NCBI RefSeq assembly: GCF_050947875.1
Contig: NC_134572.1
Location: forward strand, 128,030,605 to 128,094,604
DNA length: 64,000 bases
Direction of reading: 5' to 3'
Source: Dermacentor variabilis
Lineage: Eukaryota; Arthropoda; Arachnida; Ixodida; Ixodidae
Shown piece by piece: positions 9,851 to 20,300 of this stretch (position 1 is its first letter; each line of letters begins with the position of its first letter). Made by a program: the position numbers and the translations under genes. The notes beneath the pieces were generated by a model, which worked only from the letters and a program-made list of their open reading frames with translations, made no database searches and was not told the DNA's origin.

Positions 9851-11399
9851 ATGAACGGAGATGAAGCCAAAAGAAAAAAAAAAGAGAATGCTGGAGTAAC
9901 GTAGGAACACGTGAAGGGTCATCGCGTGACATATCTGCATTCTGTGGGTCAACGCCGTTGTCTTCAAGTGAGCTTAGCTTGGTTACTTGTTAGTCTGGCG
10001 TAGCTCTTCACTTTGAGCGAGACTCTTACAGTGTCCGCTGCGGAGAATTCTCCTCACGTGGAGCCACCGCCACCCACTCTCGTTATTCCACACGTGGTGC
10101 TGTGCCAGGAGCGCCATGTGCACGCCTCCGAGTGTTCACTGACATTTCACGCAGCGAAGCGCTGTACATTCGGCGCTTTGTGCAAATAAGCGCCCGCTGC
10201 AGTGGCGACTGTTATCGCCTAGCGACAGAAGTACGCGTACGGCCCAACAACGCGCGCACTGCATTTCAAACGTTTACACACCAGGAAAACCTCGGCAATT
10301 GATCGTTAGCCATCTGCCACGGACCCCGTGTCCGCCTCGCCCAGGACCTGTGCACCTGAATCATTAAGCGCTGGACTGTAGGAGCCATCAGTTTAGCCAT
10401 GACGTGCCCACGTGGTCATCCATTCCAAGTTTGATTGAGCCTATCGCTCCTCAGTTTCAGTGATCGAGAACCGTCGCGTGCAGCAGGGCATGGCGGATGG
10501 TTGGTGAGCGTCAAAGTCCAGAGCCCCCCCCCCCTCCTCCCCCCGCAGCCCGAGACTGAAGCTGTCATGAACCACTACTGAATGATAGACTACGGAAATA
10601 CCCCTCGGAGTACACCGCATTCCGCGCTCTAAGAAAGTTTGATAGGGGGCTGTACTCGCTTTCAGTTCGTTGCCAAAACTTCCGGCACACATTAGTTATG
10701 TACATAGCTGTTATAGCACTCGTTGTAGTGAGCTTTTCCTTCGTAGTTGCCGGCTGAGTTCTCTTGTCGTCGCCATTGCGGGCCGTGGGTCGCGTGGAAT
10801 GTTTCCAATGTACTTGCCGTTCGTTGATTAATGCCACCAGCCGCGCCGGTTCCTGGCGTTGTAGTTTTTCCCGTCTAGACTGTAACGTCAGTCGAAGTAA
10901 AAAAAAATCACAACAGGAATTTATAGGCAACTTCCGACGTCAAACTCCTATAAATGTTATCGCGCCTCACCTCCCGCCGTAGTTGCAATCTATAACTTGC
11001 TCATGCAAAGTGTGCTTCAACAGGCTTTGCCTTTAGACTTGGCAAACCATAACTAAATCATTAAAACAATCGCGCGGCTGGGTGCTGCTATCACCACAGC
11101 TGCTACCTTTAAATGCACAAGTAACCAGAACGCGAGGAACACTACAGCTGTTGCCTTTAAACGCTAACAACAAAACAAAAAGAATGCGCACCTCTATAAA
11201 GGTTGCCACTTCTATAGGTGAAGTGTACCAAACGAGGCGATTCGTCTCCAGCGTTCGACCCCCTCGGTGCCTTGTCATATTGATTGATAAAGGCTTGTCG
11301 TCGCAAAGGAAACGAGAAGATTCGAGGCTTCGGATTTATTTCGACCACATGGAGTTCTTAAATGCGCATCCGAGGCTGTGTGTATAGACGAGCGTTCTT
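9851..11399. other. no recognisable gene
   Basis: Mixed DNA with a poly-C run at 10524-10534 and short frames only. TGCTACCTTTAAATGC near 11100 recurs as TGTTGCCTTTAAACGC near 11150, a small local duplication. No gene is supported. Confidence 0.4.
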
Positions 11400-11500
11400 T
11401 TTTTGCACTCCCCCCTTGTCGTAATAGCGCGGCCGAAATTCGAACCCGCGACCTTGTGCGCCGCAGCAGAAGCTCGTAGCCACTGTTCCGCCGCTACGGC
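11400..11500 (-). mobile_element. SINE head fragment, tRNA-derived (Ruka-like)
   Basis: On the minus strand the order is GCCGTAGCGGCGGAACAGTG, then CAAGGTCGCGGGTTCGAATT (B-box at about 11436-11447), then GGCCGCGCTATTACGAC. This is a tRNA-like head with the start of the family body; the rest is missing. Divergence from the full copy is high. Confidence 0.7.
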
Positions 11501-11553
11501 TTATCACGGAGAACGCGCAGCGCTCTGTCTCCAATAGGTAGAAGACTCGCATT

Positions 11554-11660
11554 CGAGAGAGAGAGAGAGAGAGAACCATTTAATGAAAGGCAGACATTTA
11601 AGCTGGTGTATAGACATCGCTGACATGCTACTCTGCGTGGGGAAGGGAATTGGGGAGAGA
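11554..11660 (+). mobile_element. dispersed repeat with GTTAACC-type family, decayed copy 2
   Basis: A GA tract, then AAAGGCAGACATTTAAGCTGG, then GCTACTCTGCGTGGGGAAGGG. It matches the spacing and words of the copies at 9583 and 59797, though the diagnostic GTTAACC is altered. Assignment is tentative. Confidence 0.4.
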
Positions 11661-12789
11661 CTCGCATTCTTGCCCCGAAATGCCTGGCGGCAAGCGGCAT
11701 CGTTGTGCCGCTTCGCTAGCTACCATATACTTCCTCCTCTTGCTTACCGTTTCTTTTTCTAAATTCCTCTTATGCCTAAATTATTATTTTGTTGTGAAAA
11801 AAAAAACCTAAATACTCTCCCTCCACCCCCCTCAATATTGATTTCACTGCGTTAGCGGCCCATAACATTAAAATAACGAAAAAAATAATATTACGCAATG
11901 ATTTAGTATTCAACCTTGAAGCTCCCCAAGTCCATCTGCAGTACAGCGTGCAATTATTTTGCATGAGGGAAAGCTTGAAAACGTTTGTCTTTCTCTTCCT
12001 TTTTAGGTTTCCTCTTTGCAACCTTTATAATGTTTACGCAGAAGTTCATTACAACGTTTGCCATCGCACTGATACCGTTTCTAAGTAGCCCTTGGTCGCG
12101 AAACGGGAAAACGCGCGCCCACGCAATTAACGGGCCTCTGGGATATGAATGCAGGTCGTTTATGAAACGCAAATATTCTCTACCACTTTTAATCGTTTAG
12201 AATTTCTTCGCTGTCGCTCTTCGCGAGCGAGTTGCGTCAAACTTTCCATGACGTCTATGGGGTACGATAGCAATCATCTAGATGCCGCTTCTCGGAAACA
12301 CCCGACAAGGCTTAAAACGCACTTTGCATTTCGACCACGTGGTTTTTTTTTTCCTACGCGCGACGCAAGCGCACTAAGAAGGCTGACGTTCCGCGGGCTG
12401 CAAGAGGATCAACAAAAGCGGTAATCAACATTCACTAAGCACCGCACGAAATGCTCGTTAAAGAGTACAAAAAGGACGCTCACGACGACACTAAAGACCA
12501 CCCGGATTGCTTTAAGGACTCGTCAAAGGCGATGCAAGGAAAGCGTCTAAGACATTAACCCTCTCTGCTGAAGACGAAGCTTTCGAGTTCCACGGCTCTC
12601 CGTTTTCTATATTGCGTGCATTGAAGAGGAAGCCGTAATGATATTGCTAGTTAACTGTGCCCTCTGTAATTACATCCTCACCGTCGCGCCAGCACTCAGC
12701 TCACTTAAGCAGAACCCAGGACGCTGGTATCCTCCACGGTAGGTTATAGTGGCTATGACGTAACGCAGCTAGCTACGGTCGAGGTCTAG
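11661..12789. other. no recognisable gene
   Basis: AT-rich linker with A and T runs near 11800 and 12343. Open frames are short and overlap on both strands. Nothing recognised. Confidence 0.4.
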
Positions 12790-12824
12790 GTTCAGGCCTG
12801 ACCGCGGCGGCCGCATTTCGGACG

Positions 12825-12887
<63 letters not shown>

Positions 12888-13068
12888 GAAAGGAAAATAA
12901 AGCGCCTGTGCACCTAATTTCCGCGTATGGTATGAGAGAAATGACTGTATACTGAGGAAAAGCATGGTTATAGTAAAGAACCACTGGGAATCGAATTAAT
13001 CCGGAGCCCACCCCGGCGTGCCTAATAATCAGGCCGTGGTCCTGACTCGTAAAAGCGCAGAATTTAAT
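12790..13068 (+). mobile_element. SINE (Ruka-like) split by an internal (GA)n array
   Basis: GACCGCGGCGGCCGCATTTCG (12799-12820) is the family body start. A 59-base (GA)n tract (12827-12885) and other sequence follow. The family text then resumes as AAAGAACCACTGGGAATCG, GGCGTGCCTAATAATCAG and GTGGTCCTGACTCG. The head is missing. Confidence 0.75.
12827..12885. repeat. (GA)n array
   Basis: About 29 GA units with one GAAA interruption, embedded in the SINE body. Confidence 0.95.
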
Positions 13069-13192
13069 TTTGGAAACGCTAGCAACGATAGCCTGAAAGA
13101 AAGGTCGCGACGTGGGCATAACCGTTTCCAAGCGATACCAAGCTTCTTATTGAAAGGAAAGCGCGCGCATCGGCAGCATGCAGCGCTTCGTC

Positions 13193-13193
<1 letters not shown>

Positions 13194-13225
<32 letters not shown>
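13194..13225. repeat. (TA)n array, 32 bases
   Basis: Short perfect TA repeat. The Tyr-Ile frames across it are artefacts. Confidence 0.95.
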
Positions 13226-13228
<3 letters not shown>

Positions 13229-13454
13229 GCACTAGCATTTATTTCTGTATACGTGCGTATAACAAGCGCACAAGCTTGCTTGCCTTCATGATTTGCTGTC
13301 TAATTAATGGGACGGCGATTAGGGGGTATATAGGGCGAGTCCATTCGAGTCTATTTCAGCGCAATTATGGAAGTAATTTTTGATACCGGTGAGCGCGTTG
13401 TGCTGAAGAAGTTTGCTAGATGCATCGTGCGGAATAGTTACGACTACTAGGGTT

Positions 13455-13612
13455 CTTTCTTTTTTTTTTAAGAGCTCCCAAAGCAAGGTACGCGAGCGCT
13501 TCTGCATTTTGCATCCAACGGAATTACCGTGGCCGCAGCGACCGTGAGTCGAACCTGCAGCCTCGGACTCACTGCAGCAGCAGGACGCCATGTACGGAGC
13601 CACCGCGATTTC
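13455..13612 (-). mobile_element. SINE fragment, tRNA-derived (Ruka-like)
   Basis: On the minus strand, AATCGCGGTGGCTCCGTACA begins the tRNA-like head. GCAGGTTCGACTC (complement of 13545-13557) is the B-box. A diverged body (CTGCGGCCACGGTAATTCC) ends in an A-run, seen as the T-run at 13459-13470. The body is shortened. Confidence 0.7.
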
Positions 13613-14655
13613 GGCTATGCGTGGATGATAGTGCGCTAGAAAACCCCACAACTTCACTCGAAATGTCTTTAGTGCATAAAATCAGCTTATCATTGGCCGG
13701 TACTGCACTATACCATGTCTTTCGCTCTCACGATTGAGCAGGACGTTGCTCCTTATTGAACGTTCCTTGATTAAGATCGGCGTTTTGAGCATTAGACCAA
13801 ACAATCAATACGAGGGCGGTGTGTCGTCCCACTGAATGCTCTGGCGCGCGTTAAATCGGCAGCTTGGGTGGGTGTAAATATGTTGTAAATTTGCCTCACG
13901 AAAAAAAAAATAAAGAAACGAATGTACGTATGTATCCTTTGGACGATTCTAGAAATGTGTACATTATGTCGAGTATAGCGGATATTCTGTGTGAAATTAA
14001 AATGACGAAATGGTGCTTGGCAGGTTGCATAATAACCGACCAGATAACTCGCGGCATATTCGCGTAACACAGTGCCAGGAACGGGAAAGTGCGGTCGTGG
14101 ACAGCCAAGAATAGGATGGCATGAGGACAGTGGGAAATACGCAGGCGTATTTCCCAACGTTTAGTTTCCCAATATACGCAGAGCCGGCTGACGCAAGACA
14201 GGTTAAATTGGTGATCCCTGAGAGTATAGTTTTCGTCCTGCGATAGGGGGGGGGGGGGGACACGAAATATGGTGATGATTACGGTCGTGAGCTGCCTCTG
14301 TATAGTCATATTGGTATACGGCCGCTCGTTGCCGGTGAAACTGACGCGCGTAGTTACCGTCCACGTAGAAGTGCGGCCTCGCTGAAAAAAATTAATACAA
14401 AAGCATCTCCCCGAAGCCAAGCTTCACATTAGTCCGGGCTTAATGCGTGGGATTACGCTGATGCGATGGTGAGCATGATGGTTGCGATGATGATGTGGTA
14501 TCAAGTGTGGAAGGCGTAGATTATCCCTATATTATCCCAGTACAGGTGTTCAGTGTCGGAGTCAAACGTTCGATATATTATTTAGAACAGCGGTAAGAGA
14601 CGCGAAAGCCACAGCAGTCCGATTCCGGGGGCAGGACAAATTTTTATTCAACAGC
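13613..14655. other. no recognisable gene; one small palindrome
   Basis: Contains a 26-base palindrome at 14131-14156 (TGGGAAATACGC and its complement, 2-base spacer) and a 13-base G run at 14245-14257. The minus-strand open frames have no recognisable motif. Confidence 0.4.
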
Positions 14656-14674
14656 TATTTATGTATGTATGTAT

Positions 14675-14729
<55 letters not shown>

Positions 14730-14731
14730 TT
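14656..14731 (+). repeat. (TTTA)n array
   Basis: About 16 TTTA units preceded by a few TGTA units. It could be the tail of a minus-strand LINE, but I recognise no LINE sequence next to it. Confidence 0.9.
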
Positions 14732-15400
14732 CGAGGGACACCTATGGGTTTCTTTTTTTGTCTGTACGTATAACATGTGCCACTGCATCGTAAATGCCGA
14801 GTTTCTTCTTCTCCTCTGGGTATCCAACGTTTTACCGCGTGTGCGCTCAAAATTCGGATGAGAATTTACGGAATTTAATTTGCTCGTTTCACAAACAAGG
14901 TTGGAGGCGATTCTCGAGCGCGTTGTTCGATATATGCGAAAGGAAAATTCGTGCGTTTCATTCTGGTCATCTGGTAAGCATGCGCGCCGCGTGCTCCGAC
15001 ATCGACTTAGCTTTGGCGGCCGACATGGAAATTTCAGCGAACGATGTCGCACGCGACCACGCGGAGGCGCTGTCGATTTGTCGTCGGTCGCACTGCAAAA
15101 TAGCGCGGCGTATAAGTTCCAGCGAGAACAGCCGGCTTAATGCCACGGGCTAGGAGTTGAAATATTTTCGTTCCTAGCGCCACAAAAAGAGAGAGGTCGA
15201 AGCAGAGATAGAAAGATGATGATGATGATCAAAAATTTATTTATTGCGATGTTTTGTCCGAATCACCGTTTTGCATATAACGGGTGATAAGGAAGGTTTC
15301 AGTTTTGAGTTGCGAGCGGTGGCGCCTCGGGCGAGGCCAGAGCGCTGGCTGAGCAGAGAGAGTGAGAGAGAAAGAAAGGCTTTATTTCCGAAGCAAGGTT
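14732..15400. other. no recognisable gene
   Basis: Two overlapping plus frames (14794-15153 and 14880-15140) are moderately GC-rich but lack recognisable domains. A short (GAT)n tract at 15216-15229 and a GA tract near 15356 are present. Confidence 0.35.
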
Positions 15401-15433
15401 TGGGTGCGGGCTAGTTGGTATTCCATGGTATCA

Positions 15434-15545
15434 ATCGTCACTTACAGCGCATACATAGACGAGGGACGAAAAGGACGACGAAGACAAGCGCTTGTCTTCG
15501 TCTTCCTTTTTGTCCCTCGTCTATGTATGAGCTGTAAGTGACGAT
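15434..15545. repeat. 112-bp palindrome, 56-bp arms, no loop
   Basis: ATCGTCACTTACAGC at 15434 runs to a centre at 15489/15490 (AAGACAAGCGCTTGTCTT), then returns as its reverse complement to 15545. There are 3 mismatches in 56 pairs. As RNA it would form one uninterrupted long hairpin. No TIR or coding sequence is attached. Confidence 0.95.
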
Positions 15546-16240
15546 TTATTTCCGAGTGGCTCATAGTCATTGTTAGGCAGCTGTCGTGACCGCTACTCAT
15601 TGTTGTGAAGCCCTAATTGATCGGCAGCGCATTTATCGTCGCAATGTATTGGTTGGCCCGGAAATTAGGAAGCAGCAATGCTTTGGCCGAGCATTGTTCC
15701 CGTGACAAGCTTGCGCTGTTCCAGTTGCGTTAGCTTGCTGACGGGACGAAGACTCTGCTCTGTCTGGGGAGAGCTGTGAACACGCTTGCTCGCGTCGTGC
15801 AGCTTACAACTGACACGTGGTGTCGGAATCTGCACGCAGTGTAGAAGGACAAAGAAACGAGAGCACCTGTTCCGGCTATTTGAACGAGTTCCTGGAAGGC
15901 CTGCCTCATCGACAGTTTGCAACGCAACTAAGGTAACGACGTTTGTAGAGCATTTTTAATAGTACCCCTGAAGAGGCTGAAGATAAACGTACGTAACGAA
16001 AAAGAGTAAAGGGCCGTTAAAGAGAAAGATAGGTTGAGCTGTATTAGTGGATTACCCTTCTGCGATAATAGAGAGAGCTAGAGAGAAACATGGGAGGGAA
16101 GGCTGGGATGTGAACGAGACGCACGGGGAAAGTGGATATAGGGATGAAGAGAGAAAGAGCACAGTTTCGCGCGCATATGAAGGCGCGCACAGGGTATACA
16201 AACGGTCGCCGAGACCTGTCGGCGTAATAACGCTTTCGTG
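15546..16240. other. no recognisable gene
   Basis: Includes purine-rich tracts near 16064-16106 and opposing open frames at 16044-16349. Nothing recognised as coding. Confidence 0.35.
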
Positions 16241-16242
16241 GC

Positions 16243-16688
16243 TTTCTCGAAAAGCCATTCTTACGCTGAGAGGAGAGATCGTCAAGCAAGAAAAAAACAC
16301 TCGGAAACTAAAGACGGGTGGCGACGCCACCGGGAGGTTCTCGCACTAGTTCGCTGTGACAACGGTGTGTATCCGTACCTGGTTAAATTTTTTTCGACTG
16401 CGAGATGGACTACTTTGCCTTCCAAACAAGATCAGAAGATTGAACATATCTTCGACAATTTCTTCTGCCACAAAGTAGCAGACACCGGAATAGGATAAGA
16501 AATACATCGCGGCACACTAAAGTACAGGCGCTGAGGTTACGGCGGGAAATTTGAAGAAGAAAAAACAGCAAGTTTAGCCTTGAACATAGTAATGAACGTG
16601 TTACCATGAAATAAAATAAAATGTAATTTTGAAAGAATACTATATAAATCTAAAGTGGCTTACTGCTTATGTTCAGTGTTCCTTTAAG
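16243..16688 (+). mobile_element. decayed copy of the AGGGACACT-TIR element
   Basis: GACGGGTGGCGACGCCACC (16312) matches ACGGGTGGCGACGCCTAC inside the intact element at 19278-19790, and CGCACTAGTTCGCTGTGAC corresponds to CGCGCCTGAGGGCTGTGAC there. The copy ends in AGTGTTCCTTTAAG (16675-16688), a decayed form of the right terminus AGTGTCCCTTTAA. The left terminus is not recognisable. Confidence 0.6.
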
Positions 16689-16689
16689 T

Positions 16690-17805
16690 CAAGTTGCATG
16701 GGTACAATACTGAGGCATTACCAAAGCTTTGAAGGATTCCGGTATTAACTGATTCGACATTGTCACAGTAAATTAAACTACAGCACGGGCTAGAAAAGAC
16801 GTATGTGGTACCACCACCTGTACATCTCGGTACCACCTACTCGTGACGTCATTAATTTCGACTGCGTGTGGTAAGGTAGAGTTAATTTTTCACCGACACA
16901 GAAGGATTACATTCAATCTTGAAGCGAGAAAGGACTCGACCTGGCAACTATTAGGGCTCCTTTTGCTGATTAGAAATGTCTAAAAACGCTAAAACGCCCT
17001 AAAAATCTAAACATGACAATGGCGCAATGCGCGTAGCTGCTTGGGTGCAAACTTGAGAAAAGTTTGACCTCGCTTAAGTTCAACCGCATTGCGTTGATAA
17101 AGCTTCCCTATTGTTAAGACTCGAAAGTCCTTACATTTCTGTCGTTCTGAATAAAATGATGTCATAGCTGCTGAACCAACGCTGCGTCTTTCACTGCGCA
17201 TATTTTATACACTGTATATTCAGTTTCTTATTTTTTTTAAGAAACCAATATTTATTTTCTAAAGCTATTGAATAGCATTCTGAGTTTCTGCTGAAATTCA
17301 GGTCAAGTCATGCGCTATTTGCCGCTGCAACATGCTCGAGAACTGCAAGCTTTTGGCCTCATGGCAACATTTGATAAATTCACGTGTGCAGTAATCTCGC
17401 TTTACCTTATGAGGCTGCAAGCGTTGTTTGGAGAAAGGACAAGATCGACATTCTGCCCGACATGCAACGCTCAACTCAGTGTCTTACACTGTGGGCGTGA
17501 CCTCAACAGACTGACAACAGGAGGGAGACTGTGGCAGCTGAATAGGAAGACGGCCGTTACGCGTCCCACTTCGATACCGCCGAGTCCTAGCTTCATTTTG
17601 TTTTCAATGTTATTTTACGTCTAGGATTTTAGGTGAAGCCAGCCTTGAATGTGGGAAAGAGCCACATCACAAGCTCTCGGAAACAGTAAATTTTGCCACC
17701 ACAAGGAAAATAATCAATAAATCTTCTGGATTTTACGTGAAAAAAGAATGCGATGTTATTATGAGGCACACCTTAGTGGGAAAGTCCTTATTGACTTTAA
17801 CCATC
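16690..17805. other. no recognisable gene
   Basis: AT-leaning DNA with short frames only. CACCGACACAGAAGG and similar text did not match other repeats in the window. Confidence 0.4.
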
Positions 17806-17809
17806 TGCG

Positions 17810-17935
17810 TTTTTTTTTTTTACCTGCACCTTTAAGTACACGAGCGTTCTTGCAATTCGCCTCCATCTAAACTCGAACCCGTGACCTCAAGCTCAGCAGC
17901 GCAACGCCATGACAACTAAGCTACTGCGCCGGGTG
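17810..17935 (-). mobile_element. SINE fragment, tRNA-derived (Ruka-like)
   Basis: The minus strand reads CACCCGGCGCAGTAGCTTAG, then GAGGTCACGGGTTCGAGTTT with a clear B-box. A shortened body (GAATTGCAAGAACGCTCGTG, then TTAAAGGTGCAGG) ends in the A-run seen as T at 17810-17821. The head is well kept; the 3' half of the body is lost. Confidence 0.78.
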
Positions 17936-17979
17936 CCAGGGAAAGAGAATTGTAAGCTTCTTGCACCAACGAAGACGGT

Positions 17980-18049
17980 CAGACACAGAGACAGGGGCTG
18001 GCGCTCAAGCTATAGCGAGATAGTTGCCCCCGTCCTGTGTTTGTGTCTG
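17980..18049. repeat. imperfect foldback with 16-bp outer stem
   Basis: CAGACACAGAGACAGG (17980-17995) pairs with CCTGTGTTTGTGTCTG (18034-18049) with 2 mismatches. The interior has GCTATAGC near its centre and partial complementarity. It resembles the 15434 palindrome in size but not in sequence. Confidence 0.55.
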
Positions 18050-18059
18050 TGCGATTGTC

Positions 18060-18604
18060 GGAACCGGTGTTACTTCTTGTCTGTATGCCGAGACAGCTGT
18101 CCCAGCTAGGGACGAGTTCTTTCGACATCACACCCTGCTCCTTTTGCTGTCCTGGACACAGCTTTATTTGTATCGTTTTTGACCCGTCCCTCTCTTGCCA
18201 GGAAGCATCCTGTGGAGAAATGCGCAGTCTCTCTTTCTTTCTTTCTTGTTTCTTTTTTTTTTTTTTTGACGCCATGATTGTGTATGTTGCTTTGTGTCGC
18301 TGGCGAACATTCCCAGGGCTAATGTCGGACGCATACACGAATACCCAAGAAATACCTAAAAATAAATGGCCGCCATGTTTATTTGAGTGGAAAATCACTG
18401 CCTGCTCGCGAATACGAAAAATCTTAGCTCTACTCCTACCTGCCGCAAGTTGTCTTTTCGTCCAATTTCGTTTTGTTTTTCGTGATTAGTTCTACATTTC
18501 AATTAAACACAATTTCTCGTATGCCAGCAGGAAATAGTTGTAACTAACAGAATAAGTTTGCCTGTTCAGTGATCCAATCAGCACGGGACACCTGACCGTT
18601 GCCT
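18060..18604. other. no recognisable gene
   Basis: A plus frame (18037-18489) crosses a T-run and has no recognisable motif. Otherwise featureless. Confidence 0.35.
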
Positions 18605-18605
18605 G

Positions 18606-19887
18606 AAAGGGACTGACAACCAATTTTCATACTACCCATTCCTTTAGTGCACTGGAAAGCTTATCGGTCAGAGTGTTTACCAATGAAGTGCACTAACGAG
18701 GAAAACAGAGTGGAGCATTTTATCAGAATGTTTCGATCTACAGCGAGGATGTAGTCGTTCCCTAGAAGTATGCTGAGAAAGATGATAGGTGAGCGCGATA
18801 GCGATTATACGCCGGCATTAGTGGGAGGCAGACAAGTGTGGCCGTGCCGTGACAAAACATAATTTTGTTTATGAAGTCGATGTTCTTGCGATTCGTGTTT
18901 TTCGACTTGTTAGATTATTTCTGCCATAATAGCTACGTGTTTCGTGGTTTTCTATCCAACTTCCTTGGTATTTAACCAGTCGAAACGAGACGAATCGGAT
19001 CAAAAACGAAAGGACGCCCTTACAAGTGATACGGAGTTCAGCGTGCTGCCGTAGCCGTCCGTGCGTTTTTGATTTCCGAAGCATGTGATAATGCGCGAGT
19101 GTGTAATAATATACCAACTGCAGTTTTAAGCAATAATTATGATGTAATTAATAACAGTGGACTTACGTACAGTAATCTCATAGAATACTTCCCACGCACC
19201 AACGTGTCACCGCCAGGTCTCGCCACTTGCTGGTTTTTTGAGACTTTCCTTGCCCGATTTAAAATTATAATTCCTACTTAAAGGGACACTAAAGGGGAAA
19301 ATGATTTCTTCTGCATCAGTAAATTACCGTTCTAAAACACCAAAAACATCGCTCTTACAACGGTAAGACGTTTGGTAAGCCAGAAAAAGCGCAAGAACGA
19401 AATACGGGTGGCGACGCCTACTTAAGTTCCCGCGCCTGAGGGCTGTGACGTCTTGGATTTTGATGGCATCTTCTAGGGCCTACTAATTATATATAGCGGT
19501 ACAGATTGACTACATTGTGTTCTAAAGGAACCAAATATTAAACATGGCAAGTTTCGGAAACCTTTATTCAGCCAAAGCGGCCCAAATGCGAAAACATACT
19601 TTGGAATCCCTCACGTCACGCTGACGTACCGGCGCTGGGGTTTTGGCGCGAAATTCAAATACTAATGCTTGGACCTTTATTTTCTCATCTAATAATCAAA
19701 CAATTTTTTCGAAACGACTGCCTGCAGGGTGCTCAAACAATGCTTCATTAGTCTAAACTGATTTATTGTTTCGCTTTAGTGTCCCTTTAAATCGCGAACA
19801 GCGTGCTGGATTCTATCACTGCAAGCCACGGTCATTTTATTTCCATCAGCGTCTCGGAACCCATTCTGCCCCGCTGTCAGTCCCTTT
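18606..19887. mobile_element. TIR element (AAAGGGACTGACA ends), interrupted by a second TIR element
   Basis: AAAGGGACTGACA at 18606-18618 is matched exactly by its reverse complement TGTCAGTCCCTTT at 19875-19887. Without the inner insertion the element is about 770 bases. It has no transposase frame, so it is probably a non-autonomous DNA transposon. The target-site duplication is not resolved; the right flank is TTTAAG and the left flank CCTG. Confidence 0.65.
19278..19790. mobile_element. 513-bp MITE-like element with TTAA target duplication, nested
   Basis: The left end TTAAAGGGACACTAAAG and the right end CTTTAGTGTCCCTTTAA are perfect inverted repeats of 17 bases. TTAA on both sides (19278-19281 and 19787-19790) can be read as a target duplication, leaving AGGGACACTAAAG as terminus. 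A TTAA duplication is typical of the piggyBac superfamily, but the terminal bases do not match the usual CCC start, so the class is open. No ORF of note. Decayed relatives lie at 16243-16688 (plus) and 32570-32957 (minus). Confidence 0.8.
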
Positions 19888-19913
19888 AAGACGGTAGGCC
19901 TACTCTGTACAGC

Positions 19914-19934
19914 GCTGCTGCTGCTGCTGCTGCT
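19914..19934 (+). repeat. (GCT)n, 7 units
   Basis: Perfect GCT trinucleotide repeat at the start of a GC-rich block. Confidence 0.95.
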
Positions 19935-20300
19935 CTTTCGCCGTTACGGCGGCCCTCCAGAAAAGAGGCTCGCCGCGCCTTTCTTTCCAATGCGCGGCCG
20001 GTGCTAGCCATCGCGGTGCCCGGCGAGCAGTAAATCACGCGAGATTTACGCTCGCCGGGAGGCGGCGGCGCCTCTCTCGAGTGCTGCTTGCTTGTACAAG
20101 GCGATAGCCGCGTGCGGCAACCCAGCGCGGGCGTCTGTTCCTTTTTAAAACCCGCCGGCGCGCGCTGCGATAGGTTGGTGCTCGGTATTCGCGCCTTGTT
20201 CTGACGCTGCAGCGTTTGACTTGCGTGTCGCTAGTCGCTCGCGCGTGTTTTCGCCGCGCCGCGAGCGGGATAAGCCTACTTCAGGGGGTGCAATTTCGCG
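19935..20300. promoter_or_regulatory. GC-rich block with a 17-bp stem hairpin; possible promoter
   Basis: Strongly CpG-rich. CCCGGCGAGC-A-GTAAATC (20019-20036) pairs with GATTTACGCTCGCCGGG (20043-20059), a 17-bp stem with a single bulged A and a 6-base loop. A TTTTTAAAA stretch lies at 20142-20150. Long frames on both strands (minus 20145-20768) look like a by-product of composition. No gene can be attached. Confidence 0.3.

Noticed and set aside
16020..16110. possible copy of the GTTAACC dispersed repeat (AGGTTGAGCTGTATTAGTGG)
   Set aside because: Word order only loosely matches, and the diagnostic core is absent.
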